DNA of 64,000 bases from Alisma plantago-aquatica (GCA_963693085.1 OY856409.1:1615739711-1615803710), one strand, 5' to 3'; positions 21,189 to 34,617 are shown, counted from the stretch's first letter. Numbers and translations are program-made. Notes: a model not told the origin generated them from the sequence alone.

Positions 21189-23666
21189 CACAATTGTTTC
21201 CATATCTTGTTGAGCGTGTGGCATGAAAGCCATTGGATCTAAGATCCAACGGTGGCTGCATTCTCTCCTACCACAGGTAGGAAAAGGAAGGGAGAACAGT
21301 AACATGAGATTTGCGGATCCAATTTCCTCTCCACACAATTAATGTGCGAAGTAGGAAACTTTTCCTTTGGCTTCGGGAACCTTTTTCGCACCTAATCGAC
21401 CCAAGATTTGGGGCCTGCCATGGTCTGGGCAAGATTCCCCTAGACCAGGGGGAAACCGCAGGTGGTTGTCCTCTATATAAGGAGGGACCTCGCGCCATGT
21501 GCATTACCTCTATATACTCCATCGAGTTCGTGAAGGGCGGCCATATCGTCCAGAGCAACCAATTGCAAGAGGGGCGCTTGACGTACTCCACGAACAGCCA
21601 TGTACCTTGCCAGAGGAGAGCTTCTCCGTCCCGATGATTCAGGCTAGCAGCAAGCCAACTGAGACCATGGCTGACTCCGGTAGGGTGCGACGGAGGTGTA
21701 TCCTCCTTCACCGGCGGCTGAGGGAGCAAGATGCTCCGGGTCAACTCTCTAGTTGACCAACCAGGAACCTGGATCGCAAACTGGATCGCGAGCTTGAAGA
21801 TGACCAGGGGGAGAATTACTCCCATGCCCTCACGTCCCTCTTAAGAGGGATGTCCTTGAAGGTAATCTCACAATTAAAAAGCACATTGCCCTCCGCTTTG
21901 CTTTTAATCCAATAAACCCACGTGGTCGTTTCTAATTGGTCGAAAGAGGAGTTATTTTGTAAAATATGTATCTAATGATAGAAATATCGGATGAAGGTGA
22001 TCCATACATGAATGTTGATCAGAAAAACGTGAAGAATCCAATAAAAATATAATTGGAACTTGATATTGCTTGAAATTTCAAAAGTATACCTAGTTATCAC
22101 CTTGGATGTATTAAATTGTGGTAAAACCCTAATGTTGATATGGAAATCGGATTTAATGACTCTTTTTGGGTTAATTTGGTTTGGAACCCTAATTCTAAGA
22201 AATATTAACCTATTAAGAATAAAAGGGAGAGTTAATTTTGAAAAAAGTAGTTTCATGCTTGTTTTAGGGTTTTATGCACATGATTATGTTTAGAAACCCT
22301 AATTTGGGAAAATATGGGTTTTAATGGGTTAAATCCAAAAATATAATTATAGAAATGAGTTTTCATGGTTCTAAGCTATTTAAAGTATAAAAATTCCTAA
22401 TTGTGGATAAATACCGTTAATGTATAAAATAGGGTTTTCTAGTGGATAAAAGGTAGAATTAATAATAAATAACGTTCATATGTGGATTAGATCATAATGA
22501 ACTCTAAGTTGTTAATCCGGAAGGAACCTAAGATGATAAAAAGGCTCTAATTTGAATATGTGAGTAATTAGGTTTTGCACTTAAAACTGTTGTTCTAGGG
22601 TATAAATGAGGAGAGTTGTAAAAATATCAAAAGGACCCTAATGAAACCCTAATTCGGATTAGAAACCCTAGAAGGTGAATCCAAGTCAATTAAATAGATA
22701 TATTCTTGGTAGAGTGTAGTAAATAGATTACGTATGCTTTTCAGGAATTCAAATATTGTTGAACTGCTTCTTTGATTACTTGCTTGCTTGGAATTGTTAT
22801 TAGCTTATTAAATATGTAAATCAGGTATGTGGTTAATTATGGTTAATCGCATTAGTTTACCGAGGGTTTTCCGAATGTTTCCTCGCATTGAATGCAAGCT
22901 AATCAGTTGGATGTTCATACTTGCAAAAATTATAAAGTCACTATGGTTATCAAAATTATAAAGAAGTGTGTATTCTCACACCTACATGCCACCCTGATGG
23001 ATGATGCCAAAGGTCAGGCCCAGGAGGGTAGACCCATGGGCACCATGAGTGGTGACCCCAGGCACCAAGCTCGAGAATGAGAAGGTGGCCTATGATATTG
23101 CATGACTAGTGGGCACCATGAGTGGTGACCGGCCCCCATGCACCAAGCTTGGGATTGAGAAGGTGGCCTTAAGTCATTTGCAAAAGAAACCCTAAGGGGG
23201 GTATGCCAGGGTTAGGGCAAAAGCGGTGGAGAATGTCATACTAAAAAGTGTAAATTGGCTTGTTAATTAACTTGATTGTGATAATTAGATTGTTATCCAT
23301 ATGTGCAAACTTGTAGTTGTTCCCACATACCGGCATATTCTGATATGCTGACTGACATTTTGTTTGTCGGCATTTTAGGTACAAGCTTGAAAAGGACAAA
23401 CAGTAAAGTGGCATATGTGAAATTAATTAAGAGTTAAAGTACAAAGGAGGATTAGTCAGAGTAGACTCATGATGCAGATAGATGTAGATATCCCAGTTTT
23501 GAAATAGGTATGCAAAGTTTTATTTTATACCAGTTTTCAGTTTAGTTGGTAAAATTTGTTAATTGTTATTGATTATTTGTCGAACCTTTGATCCTACTAA
23601 TTGGATAACGGCACTGACCTATTGGTCTCCCTTAATTGGGGGTTACCGGGAGGCGGGGTTGTTACA
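20365..23666 (+). repeat. 5' LTR of the chromovirus
   Basis: 3302 bp. It begins TATTACAACC where the 3' LTR begins TGTTACAACC, so the canonical TG start has mutated to TA; it ends GTTACA. It carries a long (TA)n run at 21146-21182, a TATA box at 21474-21480 (CTCTATATAAGGAGGG), repeated GGGCACCATGAGTGGTGACC (about 23037 and 23109), and several AAACCCTAA motifs (22124, 22294, 22644, 22663). An open frame of 185 codons on the minus strand (21268-21825) is not treated as a gene because it is broken in the other LTR. Confidence 0.9.
21474..21480 (+). promoter_or_regulatory. TATA box of the 5' LTR
   Basis: TATATAA, followed by GGAGGGACC. The same element is conserved at 29144-29150 in the 3' LTR. 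Transcription would start about 30 bp downstream. Confidence 0.65.
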
Positions 23667-23668
23667 AT

Positions 23669-23680
23669 TGGTATCAGAGC
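23669..23680 (+). other. Primer-binding site (initiator tRNA-Met) of the chromovirus
   Basis: TGGTATCAGAGC lies two bases after the LTR end, complementary to the 3' end of plant initiator methionyl tRNA. It fixes the 5' LTR boundary and the plus orientation. Confidence 0.9.
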
Positions 23681-23699
23681 ATAGGTTCCTCAATTAATC

Positions 23700-26600
23700 T
23701 TTAATAATTAGTAAATTTTACAAACTCCATAGAACCCAAGAGAGTTATTAGAGGATTGTCTAAAGGATTGAGGTGTCTAGAAAAGGATCACGTCTGGGGG
23801 ATGGCAATATTTTCCTCCGCACCGCTAGTCGGAATACGAGGACTCCTAAATTGTGTGACTACTTGGTCGATGTCTTAGGATATGACTCAAAATAAGATAC
23901 CTTTAGGACTCTCTCATCTTGTTCATCCCTTCTCAACTCAAATTTTGTTAAGGACCTTAAGGATTGGGGTTTTCTCTCTTCTCCTCAACCTCTTGAGGTA
24001 TGGATAAGGTTAATAAGGTCTAAGGAATCCTCCACCAAATTAATGAAAAGCATGTAAATAAGATGTCATGGACATAAGCTTAATAGAGTAAGCGTCAAAA
24101 GAATAGATACATGCTGAGGTCGTATGACATGAGTTGTAATGCCCTCAGGAGATACCTGAGGATAGACCTTCTTGTCAGGAGGATAAGTAAAGAGAGTTAG
24201 TCTTGGAGGTAGAGATCTCCATTGCAAGTAGAGACCTGGCACATCCTCTGAGGATGATGTTAACCCTAACCCTAAGTGAAGGTACGAGAGAGAGATGACA
24301 TGATGAGTTAGATGTCATGGTTGACCGAGTGTTTGGATAGACACACCTTGGGATGCCATACGAGCCATGAGAGGTTAGATGACCTAGTACCTTTGATGAC
24401 CCAACCCTGGAAAGGGTCGTGCATGTTAGAGTAAAGGATAGCTCCTTCATTGATGAAGTTAGTAAAGAACCTATAGAAACCCTATGGGCTTATGCAAGTA
24501 AGGGATAGCATGCACCCAGAGTACGTCAGTAGTACAAGCAGTAGGTTGAAACTCTGGCCAAGGGAGCATGTTGGATAGCTGATGAGATAAGCATAAGGAA
24601 TAATGGATAACCTTGAGTAAACATAAGGTTGAGCATAGGTTTCACCCACGTAGAGGTATGCCTGTGAGCTTGATCCTTCATGGAGGGAGGACCTCTAATA
24701 GTAAGGCTGGATGTGGAGTTATCTCTAGAGAGAGAAAGCATGACCCCAACGAGGAGGTTGGAAGCCTAAAACCCCAAGATATGAGGAATAGTGGGGAGTT
24801 GAGGGTGATGCGACCTAAGTGGATGATAGTGGTTTCCTTATGCTTGACCTCTGGAGGCTGGTGATATCTCGGTTGCCTTTAGAGGAATCCAACCCTAGAG
24901 AGATGATGATGCTTCTTGTACCTATGTGCCTATGGTATAAGTGTTTACCTACTGAGATGAGACAAAGAGTGCCTTAGACCCCGAGGAGGTTTAAGTAACC
25001 AGTTGTGAAGCATTATACCAAGTTGGTTGTCCTTGAGGAGGACTCAACTCTGAGGTGTTTCTCATATAAAAGGATCATGGGAGAGCATGACATACCTTGG
25101 ACATGCTTGATTCATGGTTAAGAGATTGAGCATGTAGTTGGACACCCAAAGGTGAACCTAGGGTTCCTAGGCCTAAGAGGGGAAGTAGTGTACCTGATGC
25201 TCATTCAAGTCTCCATAGTTTCTAGCATGGTACTCCTCATGTGTAGAGGTAAAGGAAACCCCTTAAGTTAAGGGTATGTTGGATGAACCCCTCACAATTA
25301 AGTTGATCTAATGTTGAGGAAAGAGAACAAGTATGACCTAGCATGGTTTGATAGGTGGTCTGCTTGTGCCTTAGTAGCTTTTGGGTTAGGTATGCTCATG
25401 TGAATGTAAACCCTAAGGACGGTTGTGACCTGGTTGTCAAGATTTGTAGTTTCCTCCCATCCTGGGAGAGGGACCCTTTGGTAGGGTGTATACCAGTTTT
25501 GAGGTAACCTAAAGAGGTTTCATAGGATCTTGAGAAGCGAAAAGTACATGGTATGAGAATGAACCTGTAGACCCATAGATAACCATCTCTAAGTGCATGT
25601 GGATGTGTTACCATGGAGGTAATCGATATGGGGCCTAACCAAGGAAGGCAGGTTGCCATGACCCCTATGAAGGGATGAAAGTCAGTCATGAATGCAGAGA
25701 TAGATGATGAAGGCTTGGGTAAGGTTCTAAGTTGAACATGTACTACGTTAGAATCTTAAGTCTATCCTAGGGTCAGGTGGGGATAAGACCGATGGAAGTA
25801 GGAGTTGCCTAATTCCCTAGTTGCACATGACCATAGGGTCGGGAGGTAACATCTATCATTGTCTAAGGGTCATGGGTTAGGAGATTGATCACCTTCATGA
25901 ACTCATGGGACCCAAAGGGCAGATGAGTAGGGCACTCTCTGGATGCATAAGGGAAGAGGGATGACCCCAAAAGTGTCGGCACCCTATAGACCTAGAGGAG
26001 ATGACCTAGGAATGTGTGTAAACCTCTGTAGGTTCGAGACCAGTTTTCCATGGAAGTAAGTGATATCATGATGTTTGTAGAGACATATGTGGCACATTTC
26101 AACTTAGATGTAAAGGTGTACTGGCAAGGTGGGATGTACCATCTCTATTCTTGGAACAGAAAGCACTCTGTATTTGGACTGCAACCAAATGCTTATTTCC
26201 TCTTGTTATGGGAGTGAGAGATAGGACAGTGCGCATACCATACACCAAGGATAAAGATGATGTGAATTGGAACGTTGCTACAAGGTATGAGGATAGAGAT
26301 GATAACATACCCTTGTGGTGTGAATGATACATGAATGGTTTACAAACACTAAAAGTAGTAAGGAGATCATCTTGTGAGGATGTGATACCATGAGCTATCT
26401 GGAATTTGCAAGTTATGCAAGGTTGAGTTTGATCACCATGAAGAGAAGCTCAAAGTTTCCTGATGAAGACAAACTTAGAGATGAGATGATAAGTAGAATA
26501 CATGGAGGTGTATGTCTTCAACATTACCTAACACCTAAGGATAAGAAGTGGTAATGAATGCTCTGGTTGAGATATAGTTGCCTAGTTTAGCTAGAAGCTA

Positions 26601-28030
26601 GAATAAGTTGAGGTTGTTAGGCTAACCTTAAGTTTGGAAAAAGAGATAAGTTTGGATAACACTCATGTGTGCTAATGGCAATTGATCAAGTTAATCGTTG
26701 TTTGGTTAGCCAGCTTAGTCTGTGATATAATGGAAGGATGGTTGTAGAACCTTGGGTGCACTTCTTTGGATGGGAAGGTAATAAAACCCTGATGAGAGTG
26801 GTTTAGCATTTCTGAGGAATCAATCTTGAGGAATCATGACATACAGGAAATCATGATTTTAAGATCACCATACACCGTGAAACTACAAGGATAGTAAGTG
26901 ATAGTAGCACTTTGGCTGCTTGATCTGAAGTTGCATGTAGCATGTGGCCATGCAAGCCAAGGGTGAAGGATGAACACCAGTAACCTAGTGCTTTGTTTTA
27001 GAGGTTAAAGAATCCTTGAGAGGGAATGGGAGTTCATCCACTATGGATGTTGTGGTAAGTCTCCCCTTGATCAAGAAAGATCAAGATGTAATATGGGTTA
27101 TGGTAGATCACCTTACCTAGATGACATGAGAAAGAAAGGAGTACTGTCAAGAGACAGATCTGGTTGAACTACACATGAGAGATATGGTTCAACTACAACA
27201 TGGTGCGAGTTCAAAAGTTCTTGAATAGGGCCTAAAGGTTCACTTCCATGAGGTGGAAGCAGATGCGTGAAGAACTCGATGTTAGTATAGTTTATCACCC
27301 CTAACTAATGGTTAGTATGATCCAGACTAGAGGGTATGATGAGAGCAAGTGTGCTTGTTCAGGGTGATACAAAGAGACGGTTCTTAAGATGTGATGATAA
27401 CCACCATAGCCTTTATCGGGATGAAAGAAGTTCTAGAAGGAGGTTGTGTTAGTCACCACGTCATTAAGATGATGTTGGTGAAGGAGGCCTCACGAAGGTC
27501 AGAAAAGAACTACAATGGGTGCAGATGAATTTGCTTTGATCGTGCAATGGCTGAGAGAGAGAGCCCAGAGACGACATGAGTTGTGAGCTGATGCAAAGCA
27601 AACTGACATGAAGTTCACTGTAGGAAAGTATGTGATGTGAAAATCTGACCCCTCTAAGCTATAGCTGAGAAAGCTGAGTCCCCAATATATGGGTCCATTA
27701 GAGATAGATTGGTGGAGATCGTTAGGTTTAACCTTACCCCTCAGGATAACATGATGTATAATGTGTTCCATGAGTCCGATCTAGAGCACTATGTGAGGTA
27801 CCCAATCCATGTACTAAGCCCTGAACCTATTTAGCTTTATGAAAGGCTGAAATGTCCTCAGTCACCTATGAGGGTACGATATACCAAGGTAAGAAAGAAC
27901 TCAGATGGAAGAATATGAGATGATGAAGGTTCTTGGGAAGCACCATGGAAAGGGTAAAGCCACATGGGAGCCCTGATGGACATAAGAAAGGATTATCCTG
28001 TTTGTTTGCTTGCTTGATGGAATTTTGAGG
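23700..28030 (+). pseudogene. Defunct gag-pol of the chromovirus
   Basis: The internal region has the length of an intact gag-pol but no long frame. Readable remnants, in order, include integrase IKKDQDVIWVMVDHLT (27066-27113; family pattern DSIWVxVDRLTKSAHF). Next comes VYHP followed by a stop where the family has YHPQTDGQSERTIQ (about 27290-27330), and NHHSLYRDE near 27400 (family: NxYHSSIGM). The integrase C-terminal region reads NVFHESDLEHYVRYPIHVLS (about 27758-27820), and a chromodomain-like tail reads GSWEAPWKG...TWEP (about 27930-27975). Gag, protease and reverse transcriptase lie upstream but are too decayed for me to place confidently. Many stops sit where CAA, CAG or CGA would be expected, fitting C-to-T decay. 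Confidence 0.8.
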
Positions 28031-28043
28031 ACAAAATTCTTAT

Positions 28044-28056
28044 AAGAGGGGAAGGA
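28044..28056 (+). other. Polypurine tract of the chromovirus
   Basis: AAGAGGGGAAGGA directly precedes the TG of the 3' LTR. It is preceded by TTTTGAGGACAAAATTCT, the usual 3' signature of Tekay/Del-type internal regions. Confidence 0.85.
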
Positions 28057-31000
28057 TGTTACAACCCCAATTTTGGGTTCATTTGCTGAGAAATATAATT
28101 TCTCATATTAAAGATAAATGAACAAATAATGATGTCTTTGATTGAATACATGAATTTTATTAATAATAGCCTTGCTGGTTGTTTTGTGAGATTTATTGGC
28201 TATTGGGCCCAATAGCAAAGAAAAAGACAAAGGAAACTCCATCTTTTAATGAGAAAATAAGAAATGGAGAAAAGAAAGATGTAGAAACATCTAGAAGGCA
28301 AAGGAATATAATCCAAAGGTGGATTTCGTGCCTCTTGGGTTCCTTGGGTCCCAAGGAGTCCAAAGTTGCAAAGATAATACAAAGAGAAAAGAAAAGACCA
28401 ATGATATATTTCTTTGTTAAGAAAGAAATTGAAAAACAACGATAAAATGAGGAAAATAAAAGAGAGATAAAGAGAAATCCTCAAAAAGAGATATTTTAAT
28501 AAAGAAAGATAATAAGAAAAAGGATGAAAGATAAGTAAAGAGGATAAAGAAATATTCCCAAGAGGGGATTTTGAGCCATTAAGGTTCCTTGAGGTTTAAG
28601 GAACTCAGAATAATAATTTAATAGCAAGGGAAAGAGAAAATATGTGAGAAATATAAACAATTAAGTGATATCTTGCACCTTAAGTAAAGGCACGTTTTCT
28701 TGAAGATAATGAGCTCAAATTTGGCATATAGGTAGATTAAGTCATTATTAAGTTTCCCTCAAATTTTAGAATTATTTGGATAATCAGACAGAGAGATATA
28801 ATTTTTACAAAAACTCATAAAGTGGAAAGGGTAAAGGATATATATATATATTAAATGTCACAATTGTTTCCATATCTTGTTGAGCACATGGCATGATAGC
28901 CATTGGATCTAAGATCCAATGGTGGCTATATTCTCTCCTACCTAGGGTAGGAAAAGGAAGGGAGAGCAATAACGTGAGATTTGTGGATCCAATTTCCTCT
29001 CCACACAGTTAATCTGTGAAGTATGAAACTTTTCCTTTGGCTTCGGGAGCCTTTTTCGCACCTAATCGACCCAAGATTTGGGGCCTGCCATGCTCTGGGA
29101 AAGATTCCCCTAGACCAGGGGGAAACCATAGGTGGTTGTCCTCTATATAAGGAGGGACCTCGCGCCATGTGCATTGCCTCTATATACTCCATCAAGTTTG
29201 TGAAGGGGGACCATATCGTCCAGAGCAACCAATTGCAAGAGGGGCGTTCGACCTACTCCACGAACAGCCATGTACCTTGTCGAAGGAGAGCTTCTCCGTC
29301 CCGATGATTCAAGCTAGAAGCAAGACAACTGAGACCATGGCTGACTCCGGTAGGGTGCGACAGAGGTGTATCCTCCTTCACCGGCGGCTGAGGGAGAGAA
29401 ATGCTCCGGGTCAACTCTCTAGTTGACCAGCCAGGAACCTGGATCGCGAACTGGATCGCGAGCATGAAGACGATCAGGGGGAGAATTACTCCCCTTCCCT
29501 CACGTCCTTGTTAAGAGGGATGTCCTTTAAGGTAATCTCACAATTAACAAGTGCATTGCCCTCCGCTTTGCTTTTAATCCAATAAACCCACGTGGTCGTT
29601 TCTGATTGGTCGAAAGAGGAGTTATTTTGTAAAATATGTATCTAATGATAGAAATATCGGATGAAGGTGATCCATACATGAAAGTTGATCAGAAAAACGT
29701 GAAGAATCTAATAAAAATATAACTGGAACCTGATATTGCTTGCAATTTCAAAAGTACACCAAGTTATCACCTTGGATGTATTAAATTGTGGTAAAACCCT
29801 AATGTTGATATGGAACTCGGATTTAATGACTCTTTTTGGGTTAATTTGGTTTGGAACCCTAATTATGAGAAATATTAACCTATTAAGAATAAAAGGTAGA
29901 GTTAATTTTGAAAAAGGCAGTTTCATGCTTGTTTTAGGGTTTGATGCACATGATTATGTTTAGAAACCCTAATTTGGGAAAATATGGGTTTTAATGGGTT
30001 AAATCCGAAAATATAATTATAGAACTGAGTTTTCATGGTTCTAAGATATTTTGAGTATAAAAGTTCCTAATTGTGGATAAATACCCTTAATGTAGAAAAT
30101 AGGGTTTTCTAGTGGATAAAAGGTAGAATTAATAATAAATAACATTCATATGTGGATTAGATCATAATGAACTCTAAGTTGTTAATCCGGAAGGAACCTA
30201 AGATGATAAAAAGGCTCTAATGTGAATATGTGAGTAATTAGGGTTTTGCACTTAGAAATGTTGTCCTAGGGTATAAATAAGGAAAATTGTAAAAATATCA
30301 AAAGAACCCTAATGAAACCCTAATTTAGATTAGAAACCCTAGAAGGTGAATCCAAGTCAATTAAATAGATATATTCTTAGTAAAGTGTAGTAAATAGATT
30401 ACATATCCTTTTCAGGAATTCTGAGATTGTTGAATAGTTTCTTGGATAACTTGCTTGTTTGGAAATGTTATTAGCTTATTAAATCTGCAAATCAGGTATG
30501 TGGTTAATTATGGATAATCGCATTAGTTTCCCGAGGGTTTTCCGAATGTTTCCTCACATTGAATGCAAGATAAACAGTTGGATGTTCATACTTGCAAAAA
30601 TTATAGTCACTATGGTTATCACAATTATAAAGAAGTGTGTATTCTCGCACCTACATGCCACCCTGATGGATGGTGCCAAAGGTCAAGCCCAGGAGGGTAG
30701 ACCCATGGGCACCATGAGTGGTGACCCCAGGCACCAAGCTCGAGAATGAGAAGGTGGCCTATGATATTGCATGACTAGTGGGCACCATGAGTGGTGACCC
30801 CCAGGAACCAAGCTCGGGATTGAGAAGGTGGCCTTAAGTCATTGGCAAAAGAAACCCTAAGGTGGGTATGCCAGGGTTAGGGCAAAAGCAGTGGAGAATG
30901 TCATACTAAAAATTATAAATTGGCTTGTTAATTAACTTGATTGTGATAATTAGATTGTTATCCATATGTGCAAACTTGTAGTTGTCCCCACATACTGACA

Positions 31001-31331
31001 TATTCCGATATGCTGACCGACGTTTTGTTTGTCAGCGTTTTAGGTACAAACTTGAAAAGGACAAACAGTAAAGTGGCATATGTGAAATTAATTAAGAGTT
31101 AAAGTACAAAGGAGGATTAGTTAGAGTAGACTCCTGATGCAGATAGATGTAGATATCTCTATTTTGAAAAAGGTATGCAAAGTTTTATTTTATACCCATT
31201 TTCAGTTTAGTTGGTAAATTTTGTTAATTGTTATTTATTATTTGTCGAACCTTTGATCCTGTTAATTGAATAACGACACCGACCTGTTGGTCTCCCTTAA
31301 TTGGGGGTTACCAGTAGGCGGGGTCGTTACA
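28057..31331 (+). repeat. 3' LTR of the chromovirus
   Basis: 3275 bp, TGTTACAACC...GTTACA. It aligns along its whole length with the 5' LTR, with scattered substitutions and small indels (several percent by eye). The (TA)n tract is only about 14 bp here. TATA box at 29144-29150. Confidence 0.9.
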
Positions 31332-31389
31332 CACACAGTCCAACCCCGGGTAACGAACGGTAGTTACCCGCGTGGGCAACAATATCAAA

Positions 31390-31424
31390 CTCTCTCTCTC
31401 TCTCTTTCTCTCCCTCTCTCTCTC

Positions 31425-31518
<94 letters not shown>

Positions 31519-31523
31519 TGTGT
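31390..31523 (+). repeat. Compound microsatellite (CT)n-(TA)n-(GT)n
   Basis: CT-rich 31390-31425, (TA)n about 31431-31479, (GT)n about 31480-31523. It lies 50-60 bp from the right end of the chromovirus. Confidence 0.95.
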
Positions 31524-32731
31524 GGTGTCTTAGACTAGAAACGTATGCTACAATAAAAAATCAACTTGATGATGTCATGTATGTGTGTGCTTGTGTGATA
31601 AATCCATATTTGCATCAATGCTTACCACTATTGGAAACTCAATGTGACTAGGAGAAGACGCACTCGGTGGCCAACTCTGAAGTTAGGGATAATGTTAAAA
31701 GATCAAGAGGGATTTTCCATCATGAACTCAAGTAAACATGTATCTTGTTAACTATGTGTACGTGATTGGAAAAATAAAAAACAAGTATGTTGTTACATTT
31801 GAGCTATTTATTAATAATATAAATCTTATGATTATGATGGAAGCTTAAGTAGCATTAAATGAGAGACCTTGCCGAGAAGAATGGCTATGATTTATTTTTT
31901 CTTTTTCAGTTTTTAGAATTGAACCACATGAGATCTTTGTCAACAATGAATTAGACTAGAAAGAAGTTTGAACACAGTCACATGTAGACAACATTCTCTT
32001 AACTTGTTTGGAAATCACAAAATTGAATTTTCCAAGCTTCTTACATCCTCAAATGAATAGATCTATATGGTTTGGGTTGAAGACTTCATAATGATGTATT
32101 TGACTACTAGTGAAGCATTACTGATAGTTTATATTCCTTTATAATATTGATTTTAAACTATAAGTTCAGTTAGTCATGCTCATTGGCATTATATGTGTTA
32201 GTCATACAAATTGTACTTAAATCGAAAGATCTTCAACATAATTCAATGATCTTTCTCTCATAGACCTAATTAAACATCATGAAATACATATATATTATAA
32301 TAGTCATCATAAAGAATACTTTTTTATACTATGCCTATGTGTGCACTAAAACATATATTTGTCACACGCAATGGTCCAGGCAGGACGATAAGGGACTTCT
32401 AGATGAGTTAGAGATGGTGGAAGGGAGGAAGAGGGTAAGAGGACGGCTTAAAGGGAAAAATAGTTGACAATTTGGAATAGTATTGTTGTTCCACTTAATA
32501 AGATGATCAATCGATATTCTATGAAGGTATTATATAATTTGTAGTGGTCTTTAGATACCTCTATCAACATCAATAGAACTCCTTTGTCTATATATTAACA
32601 ATAACATTGTAACATACTGAGATTTGATACCTTGGATGAAATGGTCTTGAAAAAGAAGGATTGGACTATCTATATCAACGAGATATACCTCCTTTTAGGT
32701 ATCCCATAAAGATGTATTTAATGGTTAAACA
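31524..32731. other. Spacer between the chromovirus and the copia cluster
   Basis: AT-rich with no recognised gene or repeat. Short ORFs (32279-32467, 32661-32843) have no coding character. Confidence 0.5.
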
Positions 32732-34616
32732 TGTTGGTGTGTATGCCCAGAGAGCCAGTCGTGTGATGATTATAATGTGGCATTATGTACTTGATTTGAT
32801 AATATTACTAAACGAAATTCTATCTATTTATTGTTACTTTTAGTTATGAGATGATGAAACGTCATAATAATTGTCTAAATAATGATGTTACTCAATGATA
32901 TATGTCTTCAGGTCTAGGACCTAAAGAAAGAGATCATATGTATGATAAGAGTACATACATTCTTGTTTTATCCCTAGTTGGGTGTCATTTTGGAAGCAAA
33001 ATAGACAACAATAATACATAAGACTAGAATGTGTATTGACCTATGACAAAGTCTCAATAGTCATGATATGGGATATCAAGTCAAGAACATAGGTGTGTTT
33101 TAGAGAATAGTGTACCGGACAGACCCACCTTGAGAATGATGCATGGAAACCATGAAATGGTAGTCAAAATCAGCTCTCAAAGTGATAGTGTTGGTTGTGG
33201 CTCTTAGACTTGAAGTCACTACACTCATCACATGTATTTTGATGGACTTTAAAATCATGCAATGTGACCTTGAGTAAGGGTTGTCATAAAGGCAGTGATT
33301 GGGTATGTTGTGACACATGTGAATTGATTGTAAGTGATGTAGATGGGATTTCTCCCTCCTATTGAGAGTTTGATATCCTGAGTCCTTGATAAGAGAGACT
33401 AAGAAGTGTATGGCCATACTCATGTGAGTTAATAAGTAATATGTGAGCTCACATGCATCTCTATAGTTTGATCTAGTTTAAGAGCATAGATTGAGCATTA
33501 AGAGGATGATGTTTCCATGCCTCACGTTCAATCTGGATATCAGAGACAAAGGAACTATTCGATCATAGTAACATTGATCATGGATTATAGGTTGAAGTTG
33601 TTCTCAAACTTTCCAATTACTTGGGTAGTAGTGATGTGTTTCTAGATACCGCTCATTGCTTGTGTAGTCATAATGGTGATGGACTTTACTGCCAATGTAA
33701 TATGGGACCTATAGGGTCACATGCATAGGATGCACATGGAATAGGAATTTCTCATGGATAAGATTTAACTTGGTTACTAAAAGTTGTTTACATAATCAAA
33801 TGAAAAAAGATTGGTTGATTGGAGTATCTAGTAGATTGACTGGTAAGCTAGTCAACCAACCGGTGCCAGTCAATCAAATGGGGTGTTCCATCAACCAATT
33901 AGATCACATTTAGAACTGATCAATTTGATTGGGTCAAACAAGGATGTGAAATGACCAGTTTGACTGGGTCAAATGACTAATGATATGTGTAATTGCGTAC
34001 ATTAATCATTGCATCAAATGACAATTTTATTGTGTCGATGTTCACAAGCCAAATCGACTGGTTGGATTATCCAGTCGATCGACTGGTGTGTCAGTCGACC
34101 GATTGGATGGCCTAGTCAACTGACTGGCAGCGTGTAGCAACCATCAAACCATGAGATATGGCCTTTTGTATCCCTTGGATTTTGGAAACCCTAGCCCATT
34201 CACTCCTATATAAGAGGGGATTGCGAAAGTCTCTCAATAAACTTCTTTTCTTAGAGTTTTGGTAACATGTGAGAGTGCTTGAGTAGTCTTCCCATAAAAG
34301 GGAGAGATAGCAAGGGGAAAAGAAGTTGATGCTAGAAAGTTAACAAATATCTAGAAGTGTGACTTGGACTTCTCAATGGTCTGCGTAGACTACGTAGAGG
34401 TGTGGAAGTCATTGTTGCCACACTAGGAGAATGACGTCATCTGCCATCAGTGTGCTACTTAAGAAGGGAGCACATCTCTATGCAATTTTGTCACTGGACT
34501 TGCTCCAGGACTATGTGCATCTTGCACCCTTTTTTCTAGACACGTTATTGACACAATCTGCTAGTTAGGAAATATAGACATAAATTTAGCCTACTTCGCT
34601 GTCATAGTTCCCTATA
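32732..34616 (+). repeat. 5' LTR of Ty1/copia element A
   Basis: 1885 bp. It starts TGTTGGTGTGTATGCCCAGA, a typical copia LTR beginning. It ends CCCTATA where the related LTR at 38401-40410 ends CCCAACA. The TATA box TATATAA is at 34207-34213. A dense cluster of TCGACTGG/CCAGTCGA inverted motifs lies upstream of the TATA box (about 33815-34130). Confidence 0.8.
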
Positions 34617-34617
34617 A

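Larger units (their letters stand above)
20365..31331 (+). mobile_element. Complete but defective Ty3/gypsy chromovirus (Tekay/Del type)
   Basis: This is a full LTR retrotransposon: 5' LTR 20365-23666, primer site 23669-23680, internal region 23667-28056, polypurine tract 28044-28056, 3' LTR 28057-31331. CACAC flanks both ends (20360-20364 and 31332-31336), a clean 5 bp target duplication, so the element sits where it inserted. The length (10.97 kb), the very long LTRs, the TTTTGAGGACAAAATTCT + purine tract before the 3' LTR, and a chromodomain-like tail after integrase all point to the Tekay/Del lineage. Every coding domain has stops or frameshifts, so it cannot move by itself. Confidence 0.9.

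Noticed and set aside
21268..21825. 185-codon open frame on the minus strand of the chromovirus 5' LTR
   Set aside because: It lies inside an LTR over the TATA box and leader; in the 3' LTR the corresponding frame is broken into 96 and 70 codons. Not a conserved gene.
31266..31538. 90-codon open frame
   Set aside because: It is made almost entirely of the CT/TA/GT microsatellite.
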